DNA from: Bacteroides fragilis
Lineage (GTDB): Bacteria > Bacteroidota > Bacteroidia > Bacteroidales > Bacteroidaceae
DNA: 64,000 bases
NCBI RefSeq assembly: GCF_002849695.1
Contig: NZ_CP018937.1
Coordinates: 3,224,001-3,288,000, forward strand
Direction: 5' to 3'
In this document: positions 54,151 to 63,426 of the stretch, piece after piece
How the letters are laid out: every line of letters begins with the position of its first letter
Position numbering within the stretch: the stretch's first letter is position 1
Translations under genes and position numbers: made by a program
The notes under the pieces: generated by a model
The model's input: only the letters and a program-made list of their open reading frames with translations
Databases searched by the model: none
Told to the model about the DNA's origin: nothing

Positions 54151-55107
54151 ATGGATCAGCTATCTTTTGTAGAATCATTCCGGACTTCTCCTTTCATTCT
54201 CACCGAAGGCGCTATTGTAGAACGTTTGCGTCACGAATTCCAGATCCCATTGGACAAACATATCGTCCATGCCGCCCTGATTTACAATGACTCTTACCGT
54301 GAGACACTGGCGGAAATCTATCGCCAGTATCTGCAAATTGCCGCAGACTTCCGCCTGCCGCTGATGCTGATGACTCCTACCCGCAGAGCCAATATCGAAC
54401 AAATCGCAGAATCGGACTACCGGCATAAGAATGTATTGGCAGATAACGTATCTTTCCTTTCCAGGTTCCGCACCGGAACTTCCATTCCGGTTTACATCGG
54501 CGGGTTAGCCGGATGCCGCCGCGACGCGTACGACGGCCGTTATTGCCTGTCCGTTGAAGAAGCGATGGAATTTCATTTTCCGGCAGTCCGCACGATGGCG
54601 GAGGCAGGAGTAGACTATCTGTTTGCCGGCATCATGCCTCAACTGACAGAAGCCATCGGAATGGCCAACGCCATGGCGGCAACCGGGTTACCTTATATTA
54701 TCAGTTTTATGGTATGCCGTGACGGACGCCTGATAGACGGAACCTTTATCCATGATGCCATTGATGCTATCGAAAAGGAGACTTCCACCCGGCCTCTATG
54801 TTATATGGCCAACTGTATACACCCCGATATCCTGCATCAGGCATTGCTCCATCCCCGGAATGACACTCCTCTGGTGCGTCAGCGCTTCCAAGGTATCCAG
54901 GCCAATGCGGCCAACCTTAGTCCGGAAGAACTGAACGGGTGTGAGCATCTGATTTCCTCTCCGCCGGAAGAACTGGCAGACAGGCTGATGACACTTTTGT
55001 GGGATTTCCCGTTAAAAATCTGCGGGGGCTGCTGCGGCACTAACCAGCAACATATGCGTCGTTTTGCCGAAATGCTGGCTTGCCGCCGTGACAAGATGGG
55101 GCGATAA
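54151..55107 (+). CDS. Homocysteine S-methyltransferase family protein
   Basis: The 318-residue protein is a short homocysteine methyltransferase barrel. Zinc-binding cysteines are in MANCIHPD and in GGCCGTNQQH near the C terminus, and FILTEGAIVERL opens the barrel. Members move a methyl group from S-methylmethionine or betaine-like donors to homocysteine. The usual opening LDGG-type motif is LTEGA here, so the substrate may differ. metY lies nearby on the other strand. Confidence 0.82.
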   Translation: MDQLSFVESFRTSPFILTEGAIVERLRHEFQIPLDKHIVHAALIYNDSYRETLAEIYRQYLQIAADFRLPLMLMTPTRRANIEQIAESDYRHKNVLADNVSFLSRFRTGTSIPVYIGGLAGCRRDAYDGRYCLSVEEAMEFHFPAVRTMAEAGVDYLFAGIMPQLTEAIGMANAMAATGLPYIISFMVCRDGRLIDGTFIHDAIDAIEKETSTRPLCYMANCIHPDILHQALLHPRNDTPLVRQRFQGIQANAANLSPEELNGCEHLISSPPEELADRLMTLLWDFPLKICGGCCGTNQQHMRRFAEMLACRRDKMGR

Positions 55108-55136
55108 TTGTCCGTACCGGGCCTGCAATACCCCCA

Positions 55137-56132
55137 TCACCCCTTCCTTCTGCGGTTCAGATACCTCCGCAACAGGGTAGGTGTAAAGCAAAACACTAAC
55201 TGAGCCTTGCTCCATTTATAACACTGCTGAAAGACAAGCATGCCAATAGTAATAAACAAAGCGGCACCTATGGCAGCCTGCAAAGGTAACCAACGTATTC
55301 CCTCCTGTGGGATAATCAACGGTATCAGTGCCAACGCACCGGCAGGGGCAAAATACTTTCCGGTCCATTCGAAGATGGCAAACAAACAACAGATAACAGA
55401 CAAGGCGACAATTGTTTCGGGCAAATGCAAATAAGAGTGTCCGACGATCTGAAAGGCAGTACCCAGACTGGCTCCAGTCACCAAAAACAGAAACACCTGC
55501 ATGGGACGGTTTCTGAAGCCCGCTTTGGAATTGACAATCTCGGTAAAGGTGACAATCAACGGAGGAATAATGAAATAAGCATATCCGCAGAAAAGCGAAA
55601 AGGCAGCGACCAGAGAAACAAAAAACAGCAAAGCTCCCCAACGACAACTCTCTTTTTTCCACTCACGCTCCGGTACGGCATAATTGGTTTCTTTACGCAA
55701 ACCAGCTTTTTCCATAAGTCTCTGCCCGCTGACAAGAATCACGGTAAGGAAAAATACGGCTGTCGGATAGATCCATGTCTCAGTATGCAGCAACACAGGC
55801 AGCATGCAAGCCGAAATCAATGGGATCAATGTGGTCCGGCTGAACATCAGGCAACAGGCAGCAAAGGTAAAAGCCATACATAAATTGCAGAGCAACGGCA
55901 AAGGAGAATAACGCACGATACAAACTCCTGCAACCGCTCCTGCCGTCATCATCCATATCATTTGCCAACGCCTGACTTTCCAAACTCTCTTATCAATCAC
56001 CCACATCCCTATAGTGAGTGCTGCCATCTCCGGAAAAATAATTTCTTTCTCCCCTGCCCATTCCGCCAGGCCTACCATCAGAATAACCATGAAGACAGAG
56101 AAAACGTATCTGATCTTTTTCGCTTTGTCCAT
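55137..56132 (-). CDS. Multi-pass membrane protein of unknown function
   Basis: The start is placed at 56132 (331 residues) because the promoter box at 56155-56162 excludes the longer frame from 56192. About ten hydrophobic segments are visible in two similar halves, each with a basic turn (IDKRVWKVRRWQ; FRNRPMQV). The halves resemble those of aromatic-acid exporter/FUSC-like proteins, though I see no defining motif. It probably lies in the inner membrane. Confidence 0.65.
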   Translation of the reverse strand: MDKAKKIRYVFSVFMVILMVGLAEWAGEKEIIFPEMAALTIGMWVIDKRVWKVRRWQMIWMMTAGAVAGVCIVRYSPLPLLCNLCMAFTFAACCLMFSRTTLIPLISACMLPVLLHTETWIYPTAVFFLTVILVSGQRLMEKAGLRKETNYAVPEREWKKESCRWGALLFFVSLVAAFSLFCGYAYFIIPPLIVTFTEIVNSKAGFRNRPMQVFLFLVTGASLGTAFQIVGHSYLHLPETIVALSVICCLFAIFEWTGKYFAPAGALALIPLIIPQEGIRWLPLQAAIGAALFITIGMLVFQQCYKWSKAQLVFCFTPTLLRRYLNRRRKG

Positions 56133-56154
56133 AATGAAGTCTAATAAAGAACCG

Positions 56155-56162
56155 CAAAGATA
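56155..56162 (-). promoter_or_regulatory. Promoter -7 box deciding the start of the membrane protein
   Basis: On the minus strand the sequence is TATCTTTG, 22 bases before the ATG at 56132. Confidence 0.6.
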
Positions 56163-56283
56163 GTGATTTTCAGAGTTAACGGTTGCAGACATAGTAAATT
56201 AACCGCAAATCCCGACTTCTATGTAATCATAATCCTCTCTTTTTTGTTACTATCTCTAAGTTTAACATCAAATCCTTATTATT

Positions 56284-56541
56284 ATGTCCGATTTCATCCG
56301 AAAGCCGTCCGATAAGCTGACGAGCAATGAACGTAAAGAGTTAGATACTTCTGAGTTCGGTATTCCTGAGTTGAGGGAGTTTCCTATCCATGACGCTGCG
56401 CATGTACGTGCGGCAGAAGCTTATTTCAGGTATGCACCCGAAGAATATAAAGCGCAATTGGCACGGAATATTCTCGCCAAAGCACACCTGTTCGGGGTGA
56501 ATGTAAAGAGTCCGACCATTCTGGAATGGGCGGAGAAATGA
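56284..56541 (+). CDS. Small conserved protein (DUF6582-like)
   Basis: The 85-residue protein has the layout of a short conserved family seen in many bacteria and phages: LREFPIHDAAHVRAAEAYFR, then a helix with LARNILAKAHLFGV and a closing ILEWAEK. It is helical, soluble and of unknown function. It begins right after the leader of its own transcript and no partner gene follows. Confidence 0.7.
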   Translation: MSDFIRKPSDKLTSNERKELDTSEFGIPELREFPIHDAAHVRAAEAYFRYAPEEYKAQLARNILAKAHLFGVNVKSPTILEWAEK

Positions 56542-56796
56542 CAGGAGACAACAGAGATTTGGGTATTAAAGAATGATAAGCAGTAGAAGCAGGAGATTTA
56601 AAAAGCAAGAGAGCTTAAATTAAAAAGGTAATAGGGCTAAAAGACAGCCAATCCTTAAAAAGACAGCAAGATTTAAAAAGACAGTAAAATTTTAAAAGGG
56701 CTAAAAAGCAATAGGTTACGAATAAGCAAAGAGAATCCCGAATTATTTTCTATTTTTGTATTCGTAATGCTAATTCACTAATAAAAACTGCTGTAT

Positions 56797-57072
56797 ATGA
56801 GCTTCTCGGGATTTGTTTTTGATATGATCAGGCGCAATAAGGAAAACAGGGATCTGCTTACTTTGCGCCGGGAACGGATGAAGGACCTCCAAGGTAAAAT
56901 GTACCGGAAAGGAACGCTTCAGAATCCGAATATTACTGTTGAGGAGCTGGAAAAGATAGAAAAAGCCACCCGGGAAAAAGAAAAGGCGGAAACGCAATAC
57001 TATCTCCGCTCCACACTGATCTTTCTGGCTGTGTTGGCAGTACTGGCACTCCTGCTCTGGTGGATCTTTTAA
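56797..57072 (+). CDS. Small tail-anchored membrane protein
   Basis: The 91-residue protein has a charged coiled N-terminal part (MIRRNKENRDLLTLRRERMK; VEELEKIEKATREKEKAE) and one C-terminal membrane helix (FLAVLAVLALLLWWIF). A TATTTTTG box at 56751-56758 is its likely promoter. I know no function. The layout suggests a cytosolic helical domain held at the membrane. Confidence 0.65.
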   Translation: MSFSGFVFDMIRRNKENRDLLTLRRERMKDLQGKMYRKGTLQNPNITVEELEKIEKATREKEKAETQYYLRSTLIFLAVLAVLALLLWWIF

Positions 57073-57414
57073 CAGTCGCATGGGACAAATGGTCCGGCAT
57101 CGGTTACAATCCACCGTATCATATCCCCGCTTGGTTTTACCATAAATATTTTTCCGGCAAGTAACTTTCTTATTTCTTCTTTCATATCCTTTGTGCGGGG
57201 AGCAGGGTTTGTTTTATGGATGTATTCTTGTTGTACGGCACGGCCCTTTCATTTAACAACCGCCTTCCTCCCTTGTCCCCCCCCACAAAACCCTCCATTC
57301 GCACACAGCGATGCGGAAGCAGTGCTTCGTTGTTTCTTTTTTAAGAAAGAATCCGACTGGCTATTACCGGAGAAGTGTAGTAGATTAACCATTGTCATAC
57401 AACTCTTTATCCCA

Positions 57415-57502
57415 GCCCGCATACCCGGGCTGATGAGCCCACATGCCCAGGCTGATGAGCCCGCATACCCGGGCCGATAAGCCCGCATGCCCGGGCTGAG
57501 AT
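57415..57502. repeat. Tandem array C: four units of exactly 22 bp
   Basis: Units start at 57415, 57437, 57459 and 57481. The core is GCCCGCATACCCGGGC, a dyad GCCCG/CGGGC, followed by the 6-base linker TGATGA. The second unit carries paired changes (CCCAC with CCAGG), so the dyad weakens only slightly. Confidence 0.85.
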
Positions 57503-57632
57503 AAAAATCCGACCATTTGCACTAAAGAAAGTAAGGGAAATGAAATGCTCTTAGAGAGATAAACGGATAAGAAATTGGATATATCCATTTGTTTTACAAA
57601 CAGTTACTACTAAAATATTCCCTAAAACAGCG

Positions 57633-57749
57633 GGTGGAAGATGGAAGATGGGGGTGGAAGATAAATGGCATAAAAACCGCATCTTCCACCAATATATACA
57701 TCTTACAATCAACGATATGCATTCTAAAAGGTGGAAGATGGAAGATCGA
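57633..57749. repeat. GGTGGAAGAT direct and inverted repeats
   Basis: GGTGGAAGATGGAAGAT occurs at 57633 and 57730, a shorter copy GGTGGAAGAT at 57653-57662, and its inverse ATCTTCCACC at 57681-57690. The inverse copy can pair with any of the three, so alternative hairpins are possible. Confidence 0.7.
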
Positions 57750-57886
57750 AACGTATTTTTTGTATGAGAGGAAGGCGGGGTAAATGAAAGAGCCGTGGTT
57801 GTACGGCACAAAAGTAAAGAAGTTCCTTCGAATCACAGATTTATTTGTACTTTTGTTGCACCTTGACTTTACAAAGCACAAATGAA

Positions 57887-58333
57887 ATGGAAATCAAAAA
57901 GTTAACGCAATCGGAAAAAAGGATGGCGATGGACCTTGCCTGGGAAGTATTTATCGAATTTGAAGGACCGGACTATCCGCAGGAAGGGACAGATCATTTC
58001 CGAAGTTTTATCGACAACACAGAAATGGTGGGAGAAATGGAAGTATACGGTGCTTTCGATGGCAACATACTTGCAGGAATGATCGCTCTCCGCAGTTCCG
58101 GCAGTCACATTTCCCTCTTTTTTGTGCGCAAAACGTATCAGCAGCGAGGCATCGGCAAGCGGCTGTTCGAGACTGCGATACGAAACGGGCACGCAGAGAC
58201 GATTACCGTCAACTCTTCTCCCTATGCCGTCGGGATTTATCACAAGCTGGGCTTCACCGCCGTCGCCGGAGAGAAAACCGAGAACGGCATCCGGTTTACA
58301 CCTATGGAATATAAATCAGAACTAAAATCATGA
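57887..58333 (+). CDS. GNAT-family N-acetyltransferase
   Basis: The start at 57887 gives 148 residues; the frame upstream overlaps the promoter. The acetyl-CoA loop is [17 protein letters not shown] (Q-x-x-G-x-G), preceded by a typical beta-bulge ([13 protein letters not shown]). The stop overlaps the start of the next gene (ATGA). Such GNAT genes lie upstream of cfiA in other carbapenemase-positive B. fragilis as I recall. The substrate is unknown. Confidence 0.85.
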   Translation: MEIKKLTQSEKRMAMDLAWEVFIEFEGPDYPQEGTDHFRSFIDNTEMVGEMEVYGAFDGNILAGMIALRSSGSHISLFFVRKTYQQRGIGKRLFETAIRNGHAETITVNSSPYAVGIYHKLGFTAVAGEKTENGIRFTPMEYKSELKS

Positions 58334-58962
58334 ACGCAAAAACTTATCCACGCACCAATGACTCCCAGACAATCTATCTGAATACGGTCATCCGGAATCC
58401 TAACATCACGGTTGGGGACTATACCATATATAACGATTTTGTCAACGACCCTACCCTGTTCGAAAAGAACAATGTGCTGTATCACTACCCGATCAACGGA
58501 GACCGCCTGATAATCGGCAAGTTTTGTTCCATCGCCTGTGGAGCTAAGTTCCTTTTCAACAGTGCTAACCACAGTCTGAAATCATTGTCGGGCTACACCT
58601 TCCCCCTCTTTTTCGAGGAATGGGATTTGGACAAGAAAGATGTCGCTTCCGCCTGGGACAACAAGGGGGACATCGTTATCGGCAACGATGTATGGATCGG
58701 TTACGAAGCCGTCATCATGGCAGGCGTACACATCGGAGACGGAGCCATCATCGCTTCCCGGGCAGTCGTAACCAAAGACGTGCCTCCTTATACAATTGTA
58801 GGCGGCACTCCGGCAAAAGAAATACGTCCGCGTTTCGACCGGGAGACCATCCTCCGGTTGCAAAACTTACGATGGTGGGACTGGGAAGTTGAGAAGATCC
58901 GCCAAGCCCTGCCTGCCATTATGAAAGGAGATATAGAGGGGCTTGCGGCTGTGGCCGGATAA
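58330..58962 (+). CDS. Hexapeptide xenobiotic acetyltransferase (CatB/Vat type)
   Basis: The 210-residue protein shows the left-handed beta-helix of hexapeptide acetyltransferases, the loop with the catalytic His ([15 protein letters not shown]), and [20 protein letters not shown], then [20 protein letters not shown]. Family members acetylate chloramphenicol or streptogramins. Resistance cannot be assumed from sequence alone. It overlaps the GNAT gene by 4 bases and precedes cfiA. Confidence 0.87.
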   Translation: MNAKTYPRTNDSQTIYLNTVIRNPNITVGDYTIYNDFVNDPTLFEKNNVLYHYPINGDRLIIGKFCSIACGAKFLFNSANHSLKSLSGYTFPLFFEEWDLDKKDVASAWDNKGDIVIGNDVWIGYEAVIMAGVHIGDGAIIASRAVVTKDVPPYTIVGGTPAKEIRPRFDRETILRLQNLRWWDWEVEKIRQALPAIMKGDIEGLAAVAG

Positions 58963-59082
58963 TGCTTAGAGATCATAAAAGAAAGAAAAACAAACAGGAT
59001 ATAGACGGCACACGAACTTATAAAAAGAAGTATCATTACTAAACTTTCCCACTATCGGAAAAACAACCATAAGATATAGATG

Positions 59083-59090
59083 TTAGTTTG
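59083..59090 (+). promoter_or_regulatory. Weak native promoter -7 box of cfiA
   Basis: TTAGTTTG differs from TAnnTTTG at the second base and lies 24 bases before the ATG. No better box is seen between the acetyltransferase stop and the gene. Confidence 0.5.
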
Positions 59091-59114
59091 AATACAGCAA
59101 ATAAAAAGAATAAA

Positions 59115-59864
59115 ATGAAAACAGTATTTATCCTTATCTCCATGCTTTTCCCTGTCGCAGTTATGGCACAGAAAAGCGTAAAAATATCCGATGACATCAG
59201 TATCACCCAACTCTCGGACAAAGTGTACACTTATGTATCCCTCGCCGAAATTGAAGGATGGGGCATGGTACCTTCCAACGGGATGATTGTTATCAACAAC
59301 CACCAGGCAGCGTTGCTGGACACACCTATCAATGACGCACAAACGGAAACGCTGGTCAACTGGGTGACAGACTCTTTGCATGCCAAAGTCACCACGTTTA
59401 TCCCGAACCACTGGCACGGCGATTGTATTGGCGGACTGGGTTACCTGCAAAAGAAAGGTGTCCAATCATACGCGAACCAGATGACGATAGACCTCGCCAA
59501 GGAAAAAGGGTTGCCCGTACCGGAACATGGATTCACCGATTCACTGACCGTCAGCCTGGACGGCATGCCTCTCCAATGTTATTATTTAGGAGGCGGACAT
59601 GCGACCGACAATATCGTGGTTTGGCTGCCGACAGAGAATATCCTTTTTGGCGGATGTATGCTTAAAGACAACCAGGCGACAAGCATCGGCAATATCTCGG
59701 ACGCGGACGTGACGGCATGGCCGAAAACTCTCGATAAGGTAAAAGCCAAGTTCCCCTCGGCCCGCTACGTCGTGCCCGGACATGGCGACTATGGCGGAAC
59801 CGAACTGATAGAGCATACCAAGCAGATCGTGAACCAATATATAGAAAGCACCTCAAAACCATAG
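59115..59864 (+). CDS. cfiA: Subclass B1 metallo-beta-lactamase CfiA/CcrA (carbapenemase)
   Basis: The start at 59115 gives a 249-residue precursor, the known CcrA length, with the signal peptide MKTVFILISMLFPVAVMA. Zinc ligands are complete: HWHGD, GGGHATD, GGCMLKDN and PGHGD. From memory it matches CcrA at nearly all positions; QTET and YLQKKG may be variant residues. The enzyme hydrolyses carbapenems and most beta-lactams in the periplasm. High expression in known strains usually needs an IS inserted upstream, and none is present here, so the gene may be nearly silent. Confidence 0.96.
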   Translation: MKTVFILISMLFPVAVMAQKSVKISDDISITQLSDKVYTYVSLAEIEGWGMVPSNGMIVINNHQAALLDTPINDAQTETLVNWVTDSLHAKVTTFIPNHWHGDCIGGLGYLQKKGVQSYANQMTIDLAKEKGLPVPEHGFTDSLTVSLDGMPLQCYYLGGGHATDNIVVWLPTENILFGGCMLKDNQATSIGNISDADVTAWPKTLDKVKAKFPSARYVVPGHGDYGGTELIEHTKQIVNQYIESTSKP

Positions 59865-60090
59865 CCCGAATTGTAGGCATCTACCCGGTATTCTATGAAC
59901 GAAGAGGCGAGAACTTTTATCTCGTCCACAGAATGTAACGCCGGCCACAAACGAGACATAAAAATATCAATTGAACAACACAACAGATCCTTGTTTCATC
60001 TACGGCGTAGCACGGTTAAGTCTTTTTTTATCAACTGTTAAGCGTTTCTTCCCGATTATTAGCGATCTTTGCCATCAAAAAACAAACGAT

Positions 60091-60417
60091 ATGAATTGGA
60101 TTATCCTAACGATTGCCGGATGCTTTGAGGTGCTGTTCACTTTCTGCATGGGGAAAGTGAAAGAAACAACCGGAACGGAAATGTACCTGTGGTTCACCGG
60201 ATTCCTGATCGCAACTTTTATAAGTATGCTACTACTGGTGAAAGCCACCCAGAATCTGCCCATCGGCACAGCTTATGCCGTGTGGACAGGGATAGGCGCT
60301 GTGGGTACGGTGCTCGTAGGTATCCTTGTGTTCAGGGAACCCGCCAGTTTTTGGAGGCTCTTCTTTATAGTGATGCTGATCAGTTCAATAATCGGGCTGA
60401 AGATGGTTTCGCATTGA
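60091..60417 (+). CDS. Small multidrug resistance protein, Gdx/SugE type
   Basis: The start at 60091 gives 108 residues with four membrane helices. The central Glu13 (CFEVLF) and the signature AYAVWTGIGAVGTVLVG mark the Gdx/SugE branch, whose members export guanidinium. It acts as an antiparallel dimer driven by protons. It stands alone after cfiA, with no guanidine riboswitch recognised upstream. Confidence 0.88.
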   Translation: MNWIILTIAGCFEVLFTFCMGKVKETTGTEMYLWFTGFLIATFISMLLLVKATQNLPIGTAYAVWTGIGAVGTVLVGILVFREPASFWRLFFIVMLISSIIGLKMVSH

Positions 60418-60426
60418 GGGGGAAGT

Positions 60427-61113
60427 TCATCCCCTCAGCACCTCCGGCAATTCCGCCAGCGAACGGATCATCAGATACTCCTTCCCCGACGGATGAATCT
60501 CCTCGTGTTTCCACATCGCCTCAGCCGGTACGTGGATGGCCTGCCCACCCAATGACAGTACCGGGAGCACATCCGATTTCAACGAATTGCCCACCATCAG
60601 GAAGGATTGCGGAGCGACGTCCAGTGAAGAGATCAACCGCTGATAATCCTCCGGTGCTTTGTCGGTCATAATCTCCGTATGGTCAAAGTAATGGGCAATG
60701 CCCGAACGCTGTAGCTTCCGTTCCTGATCGAGCAGATCGCCTTTGGTTGCCACGACCAGTTTATAATCGTCTTTCAAGGTTTCGAGCGCTTCCGTCACCC
60801 CGCCGAGCAGCCGGATGGGCATCTCCAACAGTTCTTTCCCCATCTCCACAATGCGTCCGATCACTTCGGCTGGCACCCGGTTGCGGCTGATCGTCACGGC
60901 TGCCTCCACCATCGAAAGGGTAAACGGCTTAGCGCCATATTTATAGATATCCATGTTCTCCATCTCTATGTCGAACAGGCGGGAGGAGATCTCTTCCGCC
61001 GTTCCATATTCACTCAGCAACCGGCAGAACTCACTCTCCACCTCGTCGTAAAACACCTGGTTGTCCCATAACGTATCGTCCGCATCGAATGCGATCACTT
61101 TTATCTCCTGCAT
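60427..61113 (-). CDS. HAD-family hydrolase
   Basis: The 228-residue protein has all HAD motifs: FDADDTLWDN (nucleophile Asp), VATKGD (motif II), the Lys in MTDKAPEDY, and MVGNSLKSDV (motif IV). The cap is helical, as in YjjG/phosphoglycolate phosphatase-like enzymes. The substrate is not predictable. A TATTTTTG box on the minus strand at 61136-61143 is its promoter. Confidence 0.85.
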   Translation of the reverse strand: MQEIKVIAFDADDTLWDNQVFYDEVESEFCRLLSEYGTAEEISSRLFDIEMENMDIYKYGAKPFTLSMVEAAVTISRNRVPAEVIGRIVEMGKELLEMPIRLLGGVTEALETLKDDYKLVVATKGDLLDQERKLQRSGIAHYFDHTEIMTDKAPEDYQRLISSLDVAPQSFLMVGNSLKSDVLPVLSLGGQAIHVPAEAMWKHEEIHPSGKEYLMIRSLAELPEVLRG

Positions 61114-61241
61114 GTCTCTCTTTTTTTAATCCCTGCAAAAATACGCTTATAAAACGAATAAACGGCCAAAGGCTTGCATTTCTCCCCACATTTAACGAAT
61201 ATTGCAACCGAACTTATGAATAACCTCTTAACAAGAAAGAC

Positions 61242-62126
61242 ATGACTTATACACACTTCGGAAAGCAGGCGGATGTGCTGAAGCATCTCCTTTTGTGTGA
61301 ACTGCTACGCATCGAAAAGCCGCGGGTCTACGTAGAAACCAATGCTGCCTGCGCGCAATACGCCTTGGAAAAAACGCCTGAACAGGAGTACGGCATCTAC
61401 CATTTTCTGAAGAAAGCCGGAACCGCAGGAAAAGAATGTATACCCGAGCGTGCTGAATATCATCACCCCAAAGGGGCGCTCCACCGATCGGCCTATTATC
61501 AGCAGGAGAGCGAAGCAATGCAGGCAAACCGCTACATCGGCTCACCCGGACTGGCTATGAATATCTTAGGAGATACGGCACGCTATATTTTCTTCGATAT
61601 CGAATCGGAACCCTTGGAGAACGTAAGCCAGTATGCCGCCACAAAAGGATTGAAAGAATGCATAAACTTGTTCAATCGTGATTCTATCGAGGGGACTCTT
61701 GAATTGCTTTCTTCCCTCCCCGCATCGTCGTTCTTCCACATCGATCCTTACGAGATAGACAAACCCGGCAGAAACGGCCGTACTTATCTGGATGTGTTCA
61801 CAGAAGCAGCCAAGGCAGGGATGCGATGTTTCCTTTGGTACGGCTACATGACGTTGGAGGATAAACGGCATCTGGAGGAATTAATCGCCCAAAGCTTACC
61901 GGAAGCGAATATCAGAAACGCGACGGGAGTAGAACTGACCCTGAAGATGATAAAGGAAGACATCGCAGAGAGCAACCCGGGCGTATTGGGGAGCGGCGTT
62001 TTAGGAGCGAACCTGTCTGAAGAATCGAATGCGGTAATCCAAAAATATGCCGCATGGCTGGAAGAGATCTACAAAGACGCAAAGTACAAGAATCTGGATG
62101 GATCGGTGTATCTGACCCAACGATAA
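61242..62126 (+). CDS. RlmJ-like methyltransferase
   Basis: The 294-residue protein resembles 23S rRNA adenine methyltransferase RlmJ: FGKQADVLKHLLLCELL near the start, YIGSPGLAMNIL in the middle, and FFHIDPYEID where RlmJ has its DPPY-type motif. One Pro of that motif is absent and residues 50-90 differ, so the substrate could be different. It stands alone and divergent from the HAD gene. Confidence 0.55.
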   Translation: MTYTHFGKQADVLKHLLLCELLRIEKPRVYVETNAACAQYALEKTPEQEYGIYHFLKKAGTAGKECIPERAEYHHPKGALHRSAYYQQESEAMQANRYIGSPGLAMNILGDTARYIFFDIESEPLENVSQYAATKGLKECINLFNRDSIEGTLELLSSLPASSFFHIDPYEIDKPGRNGRTYLDVFTEAAKAGMRCFLWYGYMTLEDKRHLEELIAQSLPEANIRNATGVELTLKMIKEDIAESNPGVLGSGVLGANLSEESNAVIQKYAAWLEEIYKDAKYKNLDGSVYLTQR

Positions 62127-62322
62127 ACAATCGGATTCATACCCGCATCGCTCCGGACGCTAAAAGCGATGAACCGGATATATACCTTTCCGGCCTGTCT
62201 TCAATTATCTTGTGCCAATTTCGAGAACCAACCCCTACCTCTTTTGTTATTACCGCATTATCTTAGATGTTTAATTTCTAAATAGTAAATTCTAATGTGT
62301 GATAACCTAAAACAACAGAAGT

Positions 62323-63198
62323 ATGAAAAAGTTAATGTTTGCTGTAATAGCTTGCGCGATGGCCCTGTCGGGCTGCTCCTCGGAGGATGACTGCACCACC
62401 GTAAATCCCCAGCCTGAAGAAAATGCCACGGAGATCAAATTAAATGCTGGCATCCTGGGCGTGGCAACCCGTGCACCGGTGTCGACGAATGATAACATTA
62501 CAGCCTCGTTCGTGGCATCCACTACCGATGGAGACTATACGACGAACGCATGGAACTCTACCGTGACATTCGTAGCCTCCCCCACACCGACGTCTGCGCT
62601 CTCTTTCAGTCCGGCACGTTATTATCCGGTAAATAGTTCGACCATCTATATCAAAGGTTACTATCCGGCAGGGACACTCACAGGAAAGAGCGTGACACTC
62701 GCAGCCGACGGAACAGAGGATGTGATGATCACCGCCCAGGCTTCCGGAACAAAAGCGACTGCCACCCCCTTGTCGTTCATCTTCAACCACCTGCTGACGC
62801 AATTGCAGTTCAAGTTCGTATCCGGCACGGGATATCCCGCATCGGGCGTCAACGTGACCAGCCTCGTAATCAAACAACAGAAGGCACCTGCCACATTGGA
62901 CCTGAATACAGCCGCCATGACGTACACTACCAAAGATCTTACGCTTTCGGGAACCTTCCCCATCACAACGGCCGGGGCAACGGTAAGCAATTATCCGATG
63001 GTGAAAAGCGGTGAAGCCCTGTCAGTTGCCGTTACCACAAGCGACGGAGTGACCTATCCCGAAACTGCCATCTCCATAACCACCGAGGCCGGAAAGTCGC
63101 ACCTGATTACGCTGACCTTCACGCCTAAAGAAATCACAGCCGCCATCAGCGTGACAGCCTGGCAGGTAGGAGGACAAGGATCATCCTCGTTACAATAA
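62323..63198 (+). CDS. Fimbrillin-family lipoprotein
   Basis: The 291-residue protein has a lipobox LSGC (Cys18) and then the Bacteroidales fimbrillin (FimA/Mfa-like) pattern: IKLNAGILGVATRAPV near the cleavage region, YYPVNSSTIYIKGYYP, and SFIFNHLLTQLQFKF. Such lipoproteins become pilus subunits at the outer membrane after protease cleavage. It is followed by a second fimbrillin gene, so the two probably contribute to one surface fibre. Confidence 0.88.
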   Translation: MKKLMFAVIACAMALSGCSSEDDCTTVNPQPEENATEIKLNAGILGVATRAPVSTNDNITASFVASTTDGDYTTNAWNSTVTFVASPTPTSALSFSPARYYPVNSSTIYIKGYYPAGTLTGKSVTLAADGTEDVMITAQASGTKATATPLSFIFNHLLTQLQFKFVSGTGYPASGVNVTSLVIKQQKAPATLDLNTAAMTYTTKDLTLSGTFPITTAGATVSNYPMVKSGEALSVAVTTSDGVTYPETAISITTEAGKSHLITLTFTPKEITAAISVTAWQVGGQGSSSLQ

Positions 63199-63234
63199 TA
63201 TACTTTCATAATACGCAGATTGCACAGTATAAGG

Positions 63235-63389
63235 TTTACGCAGGAGACTGTGGAACATGCCTGAACGGTACAGCCGAAGCCTTGCAGGATATAAGCGTTT
63301 ACGCACGTGAATGTAAAGCATACCTGAACCGTACAGCCGAAGCCTTGCAGGACATAAGAATTTACACAGGAGACTGTAGAATATACCTG
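63235..63389. repeat. Tandem array D: 63-bp units built of 21-bp dyads
   Basis: Copies start at 63235, 63298 and 63361 (last one incomplete). Each 63-bp unit divides into three 21-bp parts with short internal dyads, for example CAGGAGACTG and CTGAACGGTACAG. The array lies between the two fimbrillin genes. Confidence 0.8.
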
Positions 63390-63426
63390 TCTACGCAATC
63401 TGTGCCACGCCAAAAAAGAAAGGACG

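Larger units (their letters stand above)
57073..57886. other. 800-bp gene-free stretch with two repeat families
   Basis: Besides tandem array C (57415-57502) and the GGTGGAAGAT repeats (57633-57749), I see only the -7 box TACTTTTG at 57848-57855 for the GNAT gene. Short frames on both strands are low-complexity shadows of the repeats. Confidence 0.5.

Noticed and set aside
58963-59114. Insertion sequence or IS remnant upstream of cfiA
   Set aside because: No inverted repeats, target duplication or transposase sequence are present.
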